NCBI GenBank assembly: GCA_964419545.1
Contig: CAYQQU010000003.1
Coordinates: 1 to 64,000, forward strand
From: CAYQQU01 sp964419545
GTDB taxonomy: Bacteria > Bacteroidota > Bacteroidia > Chitinophagales > Saprospiraceae
Reading direction: 5' to 3'
DNA: 64,000 nucleotides
A program made the translations under genes and the position numbers. Positions 28,489 to 37,196 of the stretch are shown piece after piece; the first letter of the stretch is position 1; every line of letters begins with the position of its first letter. The notes beneath the pieces were generated by a model. The model was not told the DNA's origin and ran no database searches. It saw only the letters and a program-made list of their open reading frames with translations.

Positions 28489-28570
28489 TGCGGGTAGAGG
28501 GACTCGAACCCCCACGCCTTGCGGCACTAGATCCTAAGTCTAGCGCGTCTACCAATTCCGCCATACCCGC
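28489..28570 (-). tRNA. tRNA-Leu (anticodon UAG)
   Basis: Minus-strand cloverleaf of 82 nt including discriminator A: acceptor GCGGGTA / TACCCGC, D-arm with GGCGGAATTGGTAGACGC, anticodon stem-loop CTAGA-CTTAGGA-TCTAG with anticodon TAG, long class II variable arm (TGCCGCAAGGCG) and T-arm GGGGGTTCGAGTCCCT. The CCA end is not encoded. It reads CUA and, by wobble, other CUN codons. Confidence 0.97.
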
Positions 28571-28630
28571 GTTTGGTGTCTGATAAGTGCCTGACTGTCA
28601 AAGCAGCATGGGGTTTCGCCCAAAACAAAA

Positions 28631-28657
28631 TGCCGGAAATGGTCGTTCCTTCCGGCA
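28631..28657 (-). other. Hairpin between tRNA-Leu and its putative promoter
   Basis: Perfect 8-bp stem TGCCGGAA / TTCCGGCA with an 11-base loop; on the minus strand it is followed by TTTTGTTTTG, so it is terminator-like. It lies between the TATATTTG box and the tRNA gene. Could be a leader attenuator, a processing signal or an upstream terminator. Confidence 0.4.
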
Positions 28658-28666
28658 AAAGCGAGG

Positions 28667-28674
28667 CAAATATA
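28667..28674 (-). promoter_or_regulatory. Putative -7 box upstream of tRNA-Leu (TATATTTG)
   Basis: TAnnTTTG on the minus strand about 97 bases before the 5' end of mature tRNA-Leu. No TTTG at the expected -33 position. Confidence 0.4.
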
Positions 28675-28705
28675 CAAATCTTTTAGGGAAAATAGGGAGC
28701 GGGCT

Positions 28706-28878
28706 GTGGTTTTGACAGGGCAATCGCATTTAATTTTAGGATCTCCAAAAAGTAGGAAAAATCCTCGTTTTTACCTCGATCCTAAAGGAAGAACGAGGGT
28801 TTTTCCTTCCGTTCCATATGAGTTTAATGGCAATGGAGCGGTAGCATCTTTTAAATGCGATTGCCCTGGTGGTTTTGA
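28706..28878. repeat. Family B palindromic element (MITE-like), copy B1, with 10-bp target duplication
   Basis: Element 28716-28868 (153 bp) has inverted ends CAGGGCAATCGCATTTAA / TTAAATGCGATTGCCCTG and an inner stem GGAAAAATCCTCG / CGAGGGTTTTTCC. It is flanked on both sides by the perfect direct repeat GTGGTTTTGA (28706-28715 and 28869-28878), a target-site duplication. No coding capacity. A related, longer copy is at 58944. Confidence 0.88.
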
Positions 28879-28950
28879 GGGGTGGACCGGCTAACGGCCG
28901 ACCAGGCGCTGTTTTTGGGCGCCGGGCAGCTTTTTGCTGCCGAGATTTGT

Positions 28951-28958
28951 TAGATTTG
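28951..28958 (+). promoter_or_regulatory. Putative -7 box of relA/spoT (TAGATTTG)
   Basis: TAnnTTTG 75 bases upstream of the relA/spoT ATG; no TTTG with 20-base spacing. Confidence 0.4.
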
Positions 28959-29032
28959 TATAGAATGTGATGATCAGCAAAAGTAAATAGCGGCTGAAAG
29001 ATTCCATGAACGAATATAAATAAAGGGAAAAC

Positions 29033-31258
29033 ATGTCGGAGGTATTGGTCATTCAGGAAGAGGAGATGAAGCTCATCCAAAGTGCTTATCGAAAACTGCT
29101 GCGATCCATCAAGTCGGAAATGGACGACGAGGACCGCCGCAACATCCGCAAAGCATACGAATTGGGCGTGGAAGCACACCGCGAACAACGGCGCAAGTCG
29201 GGCGAACCCTACATCTTGCACCCCATCGCCGTGGCGACCATCTGCGCCGAAGAGATCGGGCTGGGCCCCACCGCTATCGTCGCGGCCCTGCTGCACGACG
29301 TGGTCGAAGATACCGATGTCGAACTGGAAGAGATCAGCGCCCTCTTCGGCGATCGCATCGCCAAGATCGTCGACGGGCTCACCAAGCTCGACAGCGCCTA
29401 CAACGCCGAGAGCCCGCAGGCCGAGAATTTCAAAAAAGTGCTCAGCACCCTGGTCGAGGACGTGCGCGTGGTTCTGATCAAAATGGCTGACCGTCTCCAC
29501 AATATGCGGACGCTCGGCGCCATGCCCCGCCACAAACAGCTGAAAATCGCCGCCGAGACCAGCTATATCTACGCGCCGCTGGCCCACCGGCTGGGGTTGT
29601 ACAACTTCCGCACCGAATTTCTGGACCTCTGCATGAAGGTCACCGACCCGGAAACCTATCACGACATCGCCCGGCAGCTGCGAGCCACCAAACGCGAACG
29701 GACCCGCTACATCAACGAGTTCATCAAACCGCTGAGCAGCAAACTCGATGAGACCGGCGCGCCCTACCGGATCTTCGGACGGCCCAAATCGATCTACTCG
29801 ATCTGGAATAAGATCAAAACCAAAAAGGTGCCGTTCAACGAGATCTATGACCTCTTCGCCGTGCGCATCATCGTCGACGTGCCGATCGAACGGGAAAAAC
29901 TGCTCTGCTGGCAGGTCTACTCCATCGTCACCGACGTGCATACGCCGATCCCGGAAAGGCTCAAAGACTGGATCACCGTGCCCAAATCCAACGGCTACGA
30001 ATCGCTGCACACCACCGTGATCGGTCCGCAGGGCCGCTACGTCGAAGTGCAGATCCGCAGCACGCGCATGGACGAGATCGCGGAGCGAGGCTTCGCCGCC
30101 CACTGGAAATACAAGGGCGTCACCAATTCGCCGGACGTCTACGAGCGCTGGCTCGACAGCGTGCGCGAGATCCTCGACGATCCCAATAGCGACGCCGTGG
30201 AGTTCCTGGGCGACTTCAAGACCAACAACCTTTTCCACGAGGAAGTCTTCGTCTATACGCCGCGCGGCGATATGAAGGTGCTGCCGAAAGGCGCCACCGC
30301 CCTCGACTTCGCCTTCAGCATCCACTCCGACGTGGGCTACCACTGCACCGCCATCAAAGTCAACAAAAAACTGGTGCCCATGGGCTACAAACTGCGCAAC
30401 GGCGACCAGGTGCAGGTGGTGACCAACCGCAACCAGAAGCCGACGGAAGACTGGCTGAAGATGGTGGTGACCGGTAAGGCGCGCGCCAAGATCCGCTCGG
30501 CCATGAAAGAGGAACGCCGCCGCCGCGGCGAGATCGGCCGCGAAGAACTGGAGCGCAAGCTGACGAACCGCAAAGTCGATTTCGAAGAGGCCGTGGAAAC
30601 ACTGGTCAAACATTACCATTTCACTTCACACGCCGATCTGTATTACGAGATCGCTACGGAAAAGCTGACCATCAACGAGATCCTCCGCCACTTCAGGATC
30701 GAAAAGGGAGCGCTGGTGGAACGGGAAGACGAGGAGCTGGCTAAAGCGGTCACCGACGAGGTGGTGAAACCCCGCAAAAGCAGCCGCAAAAAGGTGATCG
30801 GCAAGCCGCGCCTGCTCATCAACGGCGAGCCGGCCGAGCGCTACAACTACTCTTTCGCCAACTGCTGCAGCCCCGTACAGGGCGATCGCATCTTCGCCTA
30901 CCTGACGGCCAACGCCGGGCTTAAGATCCACCGCGCCAACTGCCCCAACGCCAAAAACCTGCTGGTGAGCTATGGCTACCGCATCATGAAAGCGGAGTGG
31001 GTGTCGACGACGGAGACGACCTTTGTGGCCGACCTCAAGATCACCGGCATCGACGCAGGACCGGGCATCATCGAAAGGGTGACGCACGAGATCTCCTCGA
31101 TGCTCAACCTCAATATCCGCTCCTTCAGCATGGCGGGCGAGGAAGGGTACTTCGAAGGGAAAATCAGCCTTTTGGTGAAAAATACGGATCAATTGAACGT
31201 CGCTATTCGTACCTTACGAAACCTTGAAAATGTTTCAACCGTTGTTAGGTTAGAATAA
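29033..31258 (+). CDS. Bifunctional (p)ppGpp synthetase/hydrolase RelA/SpoT
   Basis: 741 residues (Rel). HD hydrolase domain with HPIAVA (63-68), His88-Asp89 and ED in HDVVEDT; synthetase domain with YDLFAVRIIV and NGYESLHTTV (~335); TGS domain from ~405 (VFVYTPRGDMKVLPKGATALDFA); zinc-finger-like/RIS region (NCCSPVQGD) and C-terminal ACT domain (~660-741). Both catalytic sites look intact, so a long-type Rel that makes and degrades the alarmone is expected. fur follows 21 bp downstream, a conserved Bacteroidota order. Confidence 0.97.
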   Translation: MSEVLVIQEEEMKLIQSAYRKLLRSIKSEMDDEDRRNIRKAYELGVEAHREQRRKSGEPYILHPIAVATICAEEIGLGPTAIVAALLHDVVEDTDVELEEISALFGDRIAKIVDGLTKLDSAYNAESPQAENFKKVLSTLVEDVRVVLIKMADRLHNMRTLGAMPRHKQLKIAAETSYIYAPLAHRLGLYNFRTEFLDLCMKVTDPETYHDIARQLRATKRERTRYINEFIKPLSSKLDETGAPYRIFGRPKSIYSIWNKIKTKKVPFNEIYDLFAVRIIVDVPIEREKLLCWQVYSIVTDVHTPIPERLKDWITVPKSNGYESLHTTVIGPQGRYVEVQIRSTRMDEIAERGFAAHWKYKGVTNSPDVYERWLDSVREILDDPNSDAVEFLGDFKTNNLFHEEVFVYTPRGDMKVLPKGATALDFAFSIHSDVGYHCTAIKVNKKLVPMGYKLRNGDQVQVVTNRNQKPTEDWLKMVVTGKARAKIRSAMKEERRRRGEIGREELERKLTNRKVDFEEAVETLVKHYHFTSHADLYYEIATEKLTINEILRHFRIEKGALVEREDEELAKAVTDEVVKPRKSSRKKVIGKPRLLINGEPAERYNYSFANCCSPVQGDRIFAYLTANAGLKIHRANCPNAKNLLVSYGYRIMKAEWVSTTETTFVADLKITGIDAGPGIIERVTHEISSMLNLNIRSFSMAGEEGYFEGKISLLVKNTDQLNVAIRTLRNLENVSTVVRLE

Positions 31259-31279
31259 GGTCTACAATCCAAAAACGAT

Positions 31280-31786
31280 ATGTCGAAACAACGAACGCAG
31301 GAAGAGATCATCAAGGAAGTCAAGAATATATTCGCTTCTCATCTGGAAAGCAACGGTTTTCGCAAAACCCCCGAGCGCTTCGCCATATTGGAAGAGATCT
31401 ACCGGCGCAACGACCACTTCGACGCCGAAGCCTTGTACATCCACATGAAGAACCAGAACTACCGCGTGAGCCGGGCTACAGTGTACAATACGCTGGAGCT
31501 GCTGGTAAACTGCGATCTGGTGAAAAAGCACCAGTTCGGCAAAAACCTCGCGCAATATGAGAAGTCGTACGGATTCAAACAGCACGACCACCTCATCTGC
31601 GTGGATTGCGGTAAGGTGCTGGAGTTCTGCGACCCGCGCATCCAGCAGATCAAGAACATGATGGGCGATCTGCTCAAGTTCAAGATCACCCACCACTCGC
31701 TCAACCTCTACGGCCAGTGCGACGGCGCCTGCCCGCGCACCCAGAAAGAACGGGAAGCACTGCGCGCAACCAAAGAGGACGCCTGA
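31280..31786 (+). CDS. fur: Fur-family metal-dependent transcriptional repressor
   Basis: 168 residues. N-terminal winged helix (TPERFAILEEIYRRNDHFDAE... RVSRATVYNTLELL) and C-terminal dimerisation/metal domain with HDHLICVDCGKVLEFCD (two structural-zinc Cys), HHSLNLYGQC and CDGACP. Fur senses Fe(II) and represses iron-uptake genes; a Zur or PerR specialisation cannot be excluded from sequence alone. Likely co-transcribed with relA/spoT. Confidence 0.93.
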   Translation: MSKQRTQEEIIKEVKNIFASHLESNGFRKTPERFAILEEIYRRNDHFDAEALYIHMKNQNYRVSRATVYNTLELLVNCDLVKKHQFGKNLAQYEKSYGFKQHDHLICVDCGKVLEFCDPRIQQIKNMMGDLLKFKITHHSLNLYGQCDGACPRTQKEREALRATKEDA

Positions 31787-31834
31787 ACCGACGAATCAAC
31801 TATTGCGCGCTCATGCTCAAAACCCTTCCCCTGA

Positions 31835-32182
31835 ATGAATGAAAAGCCTTTTGCCATTTCCGAAAGCGACGGCGTCCTGGTCGTCGCAGTGGGCAACCTG
31901 CTGAGTGAGTTTTCCAACAAAAAGATTCTCGAAGCCGTCGATGGGTACGTCCGGGCAGGACAGGTGCGCTGCGTGGTCGATATGTCGAAGGTGGCCTTCA
32001 TCAACAGCATCGGCCTCAATTTGCTGATCCTGCTCCACAAACAATTGCGCGACGAAGGGGGCAGGCTGGTGATCGCCGCGCCCTCCGAAAAGGTGCGGGA
32101 ACTGATGGCCATCACCAAGCTCGAGCCCATTTTTTCTCTCACCGATACGGTAGAAGCGGCGATTGACGGATTGCAGCAGTAA
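31835..32182 (+). CDS. STAS-domain anti-sigma-factor antagonist-like protein
   Basis: 115 residues, a single STAS domain. Phosphorylatable Ser58 sits in DMSKVAFINSIGLNLL, the SpoIIAA/RsbV signature. Such proteins bind and are phosphorylated by RsbW-type kinases, but no kinase gene is adjacent, so the partner is unknown. 48 bp after fur; probably the same transcript. Confidence 0.9.
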   Translation: MNEKPFAISESDGVLVVAVGNLLSEFSNKKILEAVDGYVRAGQVRCVVDMSKVAFINSIGLNLLILLHKQLRDEGGRLVIAAPSEKVRELMAITKLEPIFSLTDTVEAAIDGLQQ

Positions 32183-32211
32183 TATCCGCGCACTTTTAGC
32201 ATTTTTTCGGC

Positions 32212-32219
32212 TAGGTTTG
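32212..32219 (+). promoter_or_regulatory. -7 box of purA (TAGGTTTG)
   Basis: TAnnTTTG 67 bases upstream of the chosen purA ATG at 32279, in the 96-bp gap after the STAS gene; suggests purA has its own promoter. Confidence 0.5.
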
Positions 32220-32278
32220 TTATTTTGGATGCTTGCCGCATGGTGTGCGGTTATTTTTGTGGACTCAAAATCAGATGC

Positions 32279-33562
32279 ATGGCAGTTGACGTAATATTAG
32301 GTTTGCAATGGGGTGACGAAGGCAAAGGCAAGATCGTCGATTATCTCGCGCCCCAGTACGATCTGGTGGCTCGCTTTCAGGGCGGGCCCAATGCCGGGCA
32401 TACCCTGAAGTTCGACGGCAAGAAGTTTGTGCTCCATACCATTCCCTCGGGCATCTTCCGGGATAACCTGATCAACCTCATCGGCAACGGGGTGGTGATC
32501 GACCCGATTACCCTGGGCCGCGAGATCGACAACCTCAAGTCCGTGGGCGTTGCTTACCAGGAACGGCTGCTGGTGGCGCGCAAAGCCCACCTCATCCTGC
32601 CTACGCACCGCTACCTCGACGCGGTATCCGAAAACGCCAAGGGCAAGTCGAAGATCGGCTCCACCCTCAAGGGGATCGGGCCGACCTATATGGATAAAAC
32701 GGGCCGCAACGGGCTGCGCGTAGGCGACATCACCCGCCCCAACTTTCGCGAACGCTATCAGGCCCTCAAGCAAAAGCACCTCGGGCTGGCCGAGCTCAAC
32801 CCGCCCGTCGATTTCGACCTGGAAGGAGAAGAAAAGAAGTGGTTCGAAAGCCTGGAAGTGCTGGCCGGGCTGCAGCAGGTAGACGGCGAGTACTACGTCA
32901 ACGCCGCCCTGGAAGCCGGCAAGCGCGTACTCGCGGAAGGGGCGCAGGGCTCGATGCTCGATATCGACTTCGGCACCTATCCTTACGTCACTTCTTCCAA
33001 TACGATCACCGCGGGCGTCTGCACCGGACTGGGCGTTTCGCCCGACAAGATCGACCAGGTCATCGGCATCACCAAAGCCTACTGCACGCGGGTGGGATCG
33101 GGGCCTTTCCCGACCGAACTTTCCGACGCCGTAGGCGAAAAGCTGCGCGCCGAAGGCCAGGAATTCGGCGCTACCACCGGCCGGCCGCGCCGCTGCGGCT
33201 GGATCGACCTCCCGCAGCTGAAATACACCATCATGATCAACGGCGTTACCCAGCTGGCGGTCACCAAGATCGACGTACTCAACAACTTTCCCGAGATCAA
33301 CACGGCCGTCAAGTACCGCTACGAAGGGCGTGAGACCGAACAGCTGCCCTACGATATCGAAAATTTTCAGATCGACCCCGTCTATGACACCCACCCGGGC
33401 TGGCGGCAATCCCTCAGCGCGATCACCGATTACGAAGAGATGCCCGCCCCGGCGAAAGCTTACCTCGAAGCGCTGGAGCGTTATCTGGGCGTAGCCGTCA
33501 CCATGGTGTCCACCGGCCCGGAACGACAGCAGCTGTTGCTGAAAGGGGTGGGAGTCGGTTAA
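32279..33562 (+). CDS. purA: Adenylosuccinate synthetase
   Basis: 427 residues starting MAVDVILGLQ. GTP-binding P-loop-like GDEGKGK (12-18), catalytic Asp13 and His in PNAGHTL (~41), and the IMP loop QGSMLDIDFGTYPYVTSSN. The ATG at 32279 is preferred over 32225, which would add an 18-residue hydrophobic leader absent from the family. Makes adenylosuccinate from IMP, Asp and GTP. Converges with the methyltransferase gene, 5 bp apart. Confidence 0.98.
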   Translation: MAVDVILGLQWGDEGKGKIVDYLAPQYDLVARFQGGPNAGHTLKFDGKKFVLHTIPSGIFRDNLINLIGNGVVIDPITLGREIDNLKSVGVAYQERLLVARKAHLILPTHRYLDAVSENAKGKSKIGSTLKGIGPTYMDKTGRNGLRVGDITRPNFRERYQALKQKHLGLAELNPPVDFDLEGEEKKWFESLEVLAGLQQVDGEYYVNAALEAGKRVLAEGAQGSMLDIDFGTYPYVTSSNTITAGVCTGLGVSPDKIDQVIGITKAYCTRVGSGPFPTELSDAVGEKLRAEGQEFGATTGRPRRCGWIDLPQLKYTIMINGVTQLAVTKIDVLNNFPEINTAVKYRYEGRETEQLPYDIENFQIDPVYDTHPGWRQSLSAITDYEEMPAPAKAYLEALERYLGVAVTMVSTGPERQQLLLKGVGVG

Positions 33563-33567
33563 TTGAA

Positions 33568-34293
33568 TTACCGTTCGGCGATAACGATATACTGGTAATC
33601 CAGCGCCGTATCGTTGGTCCTGATGTTCTGGTAGCCGGCTTCGATGAGTTCCTCTTCCACCTGGAAGAGGGGCGCCCGCAGCTCCGAGGGTGGGCCGATG
33701 GGCGTTCGTTTTTTCTTGAAGTCGATGATCAGTAGGCGCCCGCCGGGGGCGATGCCTTCCTTGAGGACTTTCAGGTATTCCTTGCGCCCCTTGATGTACA
33801 TGAAGGTATTGACGATCATAACGATGTCAGCCTCGTCGGGTTGGAGATGGGGGTCGAGCGGGTCGGCGAGGCGGGTTTCGAGTTTGTCCTGCATGGCTTC
33901 GGGCAGCTCCAGCACCTTGACGCTGTCGAGGTATTCGGTGAAGCGGGCGTCGATATCGATGGCGATCACCTTTTTTGCTTTGGGCGCCAGGCGCAGCGCG
34001 AAGAAGCCCGTTCCGGCGCCGATGTCTGCTACGGTTTTATTGTTGAGATCGCCCAGCAGGTCGATCACCATTTCCGGCTTTTGCCAGATCACGCGATTGG
34101 TGTTGGTGTAGTCTTCGGTGATGCCGGGTTGGCCGCTGCGCGGGGCAGCCGCTCCCGTATTCGTATCCACCGTCGTTTCCGCGGAGGGCGGGTTCGCGGA
34201 AGAGGAGCCGTTGGGCCGGCACGTCCAGCACAGCAGGGCGAGCGAGGCGAATAGTAACGTGAGGCGAAGCTGGTTCATACGGGTTGTAGTCAT
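33568..34293 (-). CDS. Predicted lipoprotein with class I SAM-methyltransferase domain
   Basis: 241 residues from MTTTRMNQLRL (34278, MNQLRL, also possible). The N-terminus is a textbook lipoprotein signal: hydrophobic LTLLFASLALLCWTC with lipobox Cys25, then a Ser/Pro/Thr-rich linker (~26-60). Residues ~65-241 are a Rossmann methyltransferase: motif I VADIGAGTGFFAL (88-100), acidic IDID after strand 2, IVMIVNTFMYIKG and LLIIDFKKKRTP. A SAM-dependent enzyme exported to the envelope is unexpected because SAM is cytoplasmic. Longer N-terminal reading to 34407 would bury the signal and is rejected. Confidence 0.8.
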   Translation of the reverse strand: MTTTRMNQLRLTLLFASLALLCWTCRPNGSSSANPPSAETTVDTNTGAAAPRSGQPGITEDYTNTNRVIWQKPEMVIDLLGDLNNKTVADIGAGTGFFALRLAPKAKKVIAIDIDARFTEYLDSVKVLELPEAMQDKLETRLADPLDPHLQPDEADIVMIVNTFMYIKGRKEYLKVLKEGIAPGGRLLIIDFKKKRTPIGPPSELRAPLFQVEEELIEAGYQNIRTNDTALDYQYIVIAER

Positions 34294-34435
34294 TTTAGTA
34301 GGGCTAAAAATAGGGTTATTTGGCGTGATCCGGAAAAAATTGATGGGCGGCTCATGGGAAAGTGGTTGGTGGAACGAAGCGGCCCTCCCGGCTGACCCCG
34401 GAACCATTTTGGCTTCTCATGACGGATAACCCGCA

Positions 34436-34864
34436 TTAAATCGGCATAAACCCTCCGCCCAGCGGCTTCCCGGGCGCCGAATATTCCAATTCGATAAAAC
34501 CGTCCCGGTCTTCTTCCCAGCGCAGTACTTTGAAGGGAATCGGCGTCTTTTCCGGCGTTTTGAGCAGCCTTTCCTGCAGTTCGTCCACGCGGCGGACGGT
34601 TTTTCCCTGCAGCTCGATAAGGATGTCGCCGGCGCGTATCTTCAGCTTTTCCAGGTGGCCGGCCGGTGTGATCTGCCAGATGTACAATCCGCCTTCCAGG
34701 CTTAGCTCGGGCAGGCGGCGGGTAAACCGCACCGCGGTGGCGGCGTACGCTTCGGCGGTGGGATCGGAGGCAGAGAACATGTCCCCGTAACTTTTGAAAG
34801 CGGCGACGGCTGCTCCGGTCTGCCCGAGATCGCGCAGGCTCAGGGCTTTGACGAAGACTCCATG
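34436..34864 (-). pseudogene. PDZ-domain fragment with TPR-like N-terminal stub; probable 3' gene remnant
   Basis: Open frame of 114 residues from ATG 34780 with a PDZ-like domain (GGLYIWQITPAGHLEKLKI, then AGDILIELQGKTV) and tail to ...GGGFMPI. The same frame is open upstream to the TAG stop of the VIT/VWA gene (34867-34865) and reads like a helical repeat (VFVKALSLRDLGQTGAAVAAF...), but no ATG, GTG or TTG lies there. The natural protein therefore seems to have lost its 5' part, which abuts the VIT/VWA stop codon. A short expressed protein from 34780 cannot be excluded. Confidence 0.55.
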
Positions 34865-37003
34865 CTAACCCTTCACCAAAAACTTCTCAGCGTCCAGCAC
34901 TTCGCCGTTGGCCAGCAGCGCGACCACATAAATGCCCGACGGCGCCTGTCCCAGCGGTATGGTGATGGTCTTTTCGGTCGCTTCCGGGTTGACGCGGTAA
35001 TGGATCAGGGTTTGCCCGCTGATATGGGTTATTTGCAGAGAAAGGTTTTCACGGGGCAGTCGCGGCAGGTTTTCCAGTTGCAGGCGGAGCAGCCTTTCGG
35101 AACCGGTGATGGCGCCCAGAATTTTGATGAATTCGTTTTCGGAGGGGGAAGAGGGATATAGCTCCTCCGTATCGACGACATCGTCATCATCGGGTGAGCC
35201 CGTCGAGGTGGTGGTCACCGAATTGCTGTCCACGGCCACGAAAGCGGTGAATTCCGTCACCAGGCTGTATTTCAGGCCCAGCTGGGTGATCTCTTCTTCT
35301 ATGCTGACGGTATCGCTCTCGTTACTGGCGATGCCGTAGTCTGACATCAGCTTGATCCGCTTGCGGGCCCATAGGTACTGGAGGGCTATATTGTCTTCGA
35401 CGCCGGCGGTGTAGTCGGAGAAGTCCAGGGTGCTGGAGATTAACCCGCCGGCCAGATCGCCGGAGAGGGTGATGCTGCCGTCAGCCGGCCCGTGGTATTT
35501 GCCGTAGATGATGATGGGCCTTTCGGCAAAAACGTCCGGAATGGTCAGGGGTTCCACGTCATAGACGTCGATACCTTCGAAAGTAGTCTCGATATTGGTG
35601 AGCACGGGGCGTTCGATATACTCCTTGAACGTTTGCGCTACCGCATCCGCCTCGCTCATATTCGTAACCGCAAAGGGCTCGCCTTCGCCCACGTAAGCGA
35701 TGCCGTCGATGATGTACCGGTTGGGCGAATTGCCGATGCCGAAAGCAAAAAAGTTGGCTTCATTGAGGTTTTCGCGGATCAGGTCAAACGTCTCTTTCTC
35801 CACGGTCACGAAGCCGTCCGTCAAAATGGCGAATGTCCTGGCGTACCCTTCCGTACCCTCCATCTCCAGCGCAGTTTCCATAGCCGACAGCAAAAGGGTG
35901 CCTCCTCCGGCATTTTGGTTGTCGATCATGTCGAGCGCCATAGCGATAGTCTCATCGGTAACCGGCAGGGAGTTCGGCGCCAGCACCGCCGATCCGCCGG
36001 CGAAGAAGATAATGTTAAACCGGTCGTCGTAATTCAGGTCGTTCAGCATATTGGAGATGAGGTTTTTGGATACCTGAATGGGCTGGCCGCTCATCGAGCC
36101 GGAGACGTCCATGATGAAAATGTATTCGCGCGCCGGGCTGTCGAAGGGCAAACCCGGTTTGGCCGGCTGGATCATGGATAAGAAGAAGTTTTCTTCTTCT
36201 CCTTCGTATAACAGCATCCCGGTTTGGATCTGGTTGTCATCCAGGGTGTAGTCCACGATAAAATCGGCGCCCGGATTGGTCGACAGGCTGGTCAATGCGG
36301 TATTGCCCTCGTATTCGAATGGGGCGTCGTGGGAAACGCATTCCGCTTCGACGGGCATGCCGGCGTTGATTTTCAGGTTGATGTTTAAGGTGGTTTCGGA
36401 CAAGGGGACCGAATCCAGCATGGATTGATAGACCCAGGGTTCGCCGTTGGTGGTGAAGCGCGGGCCCACGATATTGGGAAATACGAATTGGTAAACGCCG
36501 CTGCGGGGCACGAGCAATTCCGTATAGACCATGCGTATTCTCAGAGAATCTCCCGGATTGACATTGGCGAGGCTCATCTGAAAGACATTCGGTCGTTCCT
36601 GTTCCAGCAGGGAGGCGGTCAGCCCGGCTTCGTCGGCATTGTCGAAAATGGTCTGTGCTTCGTCCCTTCGCCGTATTTCGGCTTTTATGGTTCGGTCATT
36701 GATGATCATTTCCATACCGTAAACGGCGGCGTTGGAAGACATCGGGAAAACGTAGGTGGCGTCGATGGTGGAGTCGCCGGCGTTGAGGTACAGCTGCTCT
36801 ATCTCCACATTGGCGATCACCCCGCTGATCGTGGCGTCAATGGTTGTTGAGCGGAGCGAAAAGACAACACCGGTGGAATCGGTGCTCGATACGTTGAAGT
36901 AGGGACATTCGGTCACATCATTGTCCTGAGCGAACGCGATACTTGCGTAAAACAGAAAAAACATCAGAAAGGCAATCGGCCGGAGTAATTGCTTTGGTTT
37001 CAT
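34865..37003 (-). CDS. Secreted VIT + von Willebrand factor A protein with T9SS tail
   Basis: 712 residues. Signal peptide (MKPKQLLRPIAFLMFFLFYASIAFA); VIT domain (~35-160; YVFPMSSNAAVYGMEM, VYGMEMIINDRTIKAEI); VWA domain (~285-460) with MIDAS DVSGSMSG; a long beta region; C-terminal ~75 residues (LRLQLENLPRLPRENLSLQI... GIYVVALLANGEVLDAEKFLVKG) typical of T9SS type A sorting. Architecture parallels inter-alpha-trypsin-inhibitor heavy chains; probably a surface adhesion/binding protein. Its TAG stop is in frame with the PDZ remnant. Confidence 0.92.
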   Translation of the reverse strand: MKPKQLLRPIAFLMFFLFYASIAFAQDNDVTECPYFNVSSTDSTGVVFSLRSTTIDATISGVIANVEIEQLYLNAGDSTIDATYVFPMSSNAAVYGMEMIINDRTIKAEIRRRDEAQTIFDNADEAGLTASLLEQERPNVFQMSLANVNPGDSLRIRMVYTELLVPRSGVYQFVFPNIVGPRFTTNGEPWVYQSMLDSVPLSETTLNINLKINAGMPVEAECVSHDAPFEYEGNTALTSLSTNPGADFIVDYTLDDNQIQTGMLLYEGEEENFFLSMIQPAKPGLPFDSPAREYIFIMDVSGSMSGQPIQVSKNLISNMLNDLNYDDRFNIIFFAGGSAVLAPNSLPVTDETIAMALDMIDNQNAGGGTLLLSAMETALEMEGTEGYARTFAILTDGFVTVEKETFDLIRENLNEANFFAFGIGNSPNRYIIDGIAYVGEGEPFAVTNMSEADAVAQTFKEYIERPVLTNIETTFEGIDVYDVEPLTIPDVFAERPIIIYGKYHGPADGSITLSGDLAGGLISSTLDFSDYTAGVEDNIALQYLWARKRIKLMSDYGIASNESDTVSIEEEITQLGLKYSLVTEFTAFVAVDSNSVTTTSTGSPDDDDVVDTEELYPSSPSENEFIKILGAITGSERLLRLQLENLPRLPRENLSLQITHISGQTLIHYRVNPEATEKTITIPLGQAPSGIYVVALLANGEVLDAEKFLVKG

Positions 37004-37196
37004 GATAAGGTTATTATGGATGAAAGAATCTTTGCCGAAAGTGTCGATCTGGATTTACTGGATGAAATGCGCTTACTCCTGCTAGCCGTTACAACTAGCC
37101 GTTATTCAGTACTTTAAAGCTACTGGAATAATCAATGGTCGACAAATCCTAATCTGGAATTAGCCAATGGCCGACTGAGCTGCCTCCTGAGCCGGG

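Noticed and set aside
28736..30619. Long minus-strand open frame opposite relA/spoT
   Set aside because: The plus strand encodes an unmistakable RelA/SpoT protein; the opposite frame would run through repeat B1 and has no recognisable motifs.
31835..32182. Complete partner-switching (RsbW/RsbV) stress module
   Set aside because: Only the STAS antagonist is present; no kinase or phosphatase gene lies next to it.
34436..34867. Programmed TAG read-through or pyrrolysine extension of the VIT/VWA protein
   Set aside because: The upstream protein already ends in a complete T9SS tail, which must be C-terminal; no read-through context or pyl genes were seen. A gene remnant is simpler.
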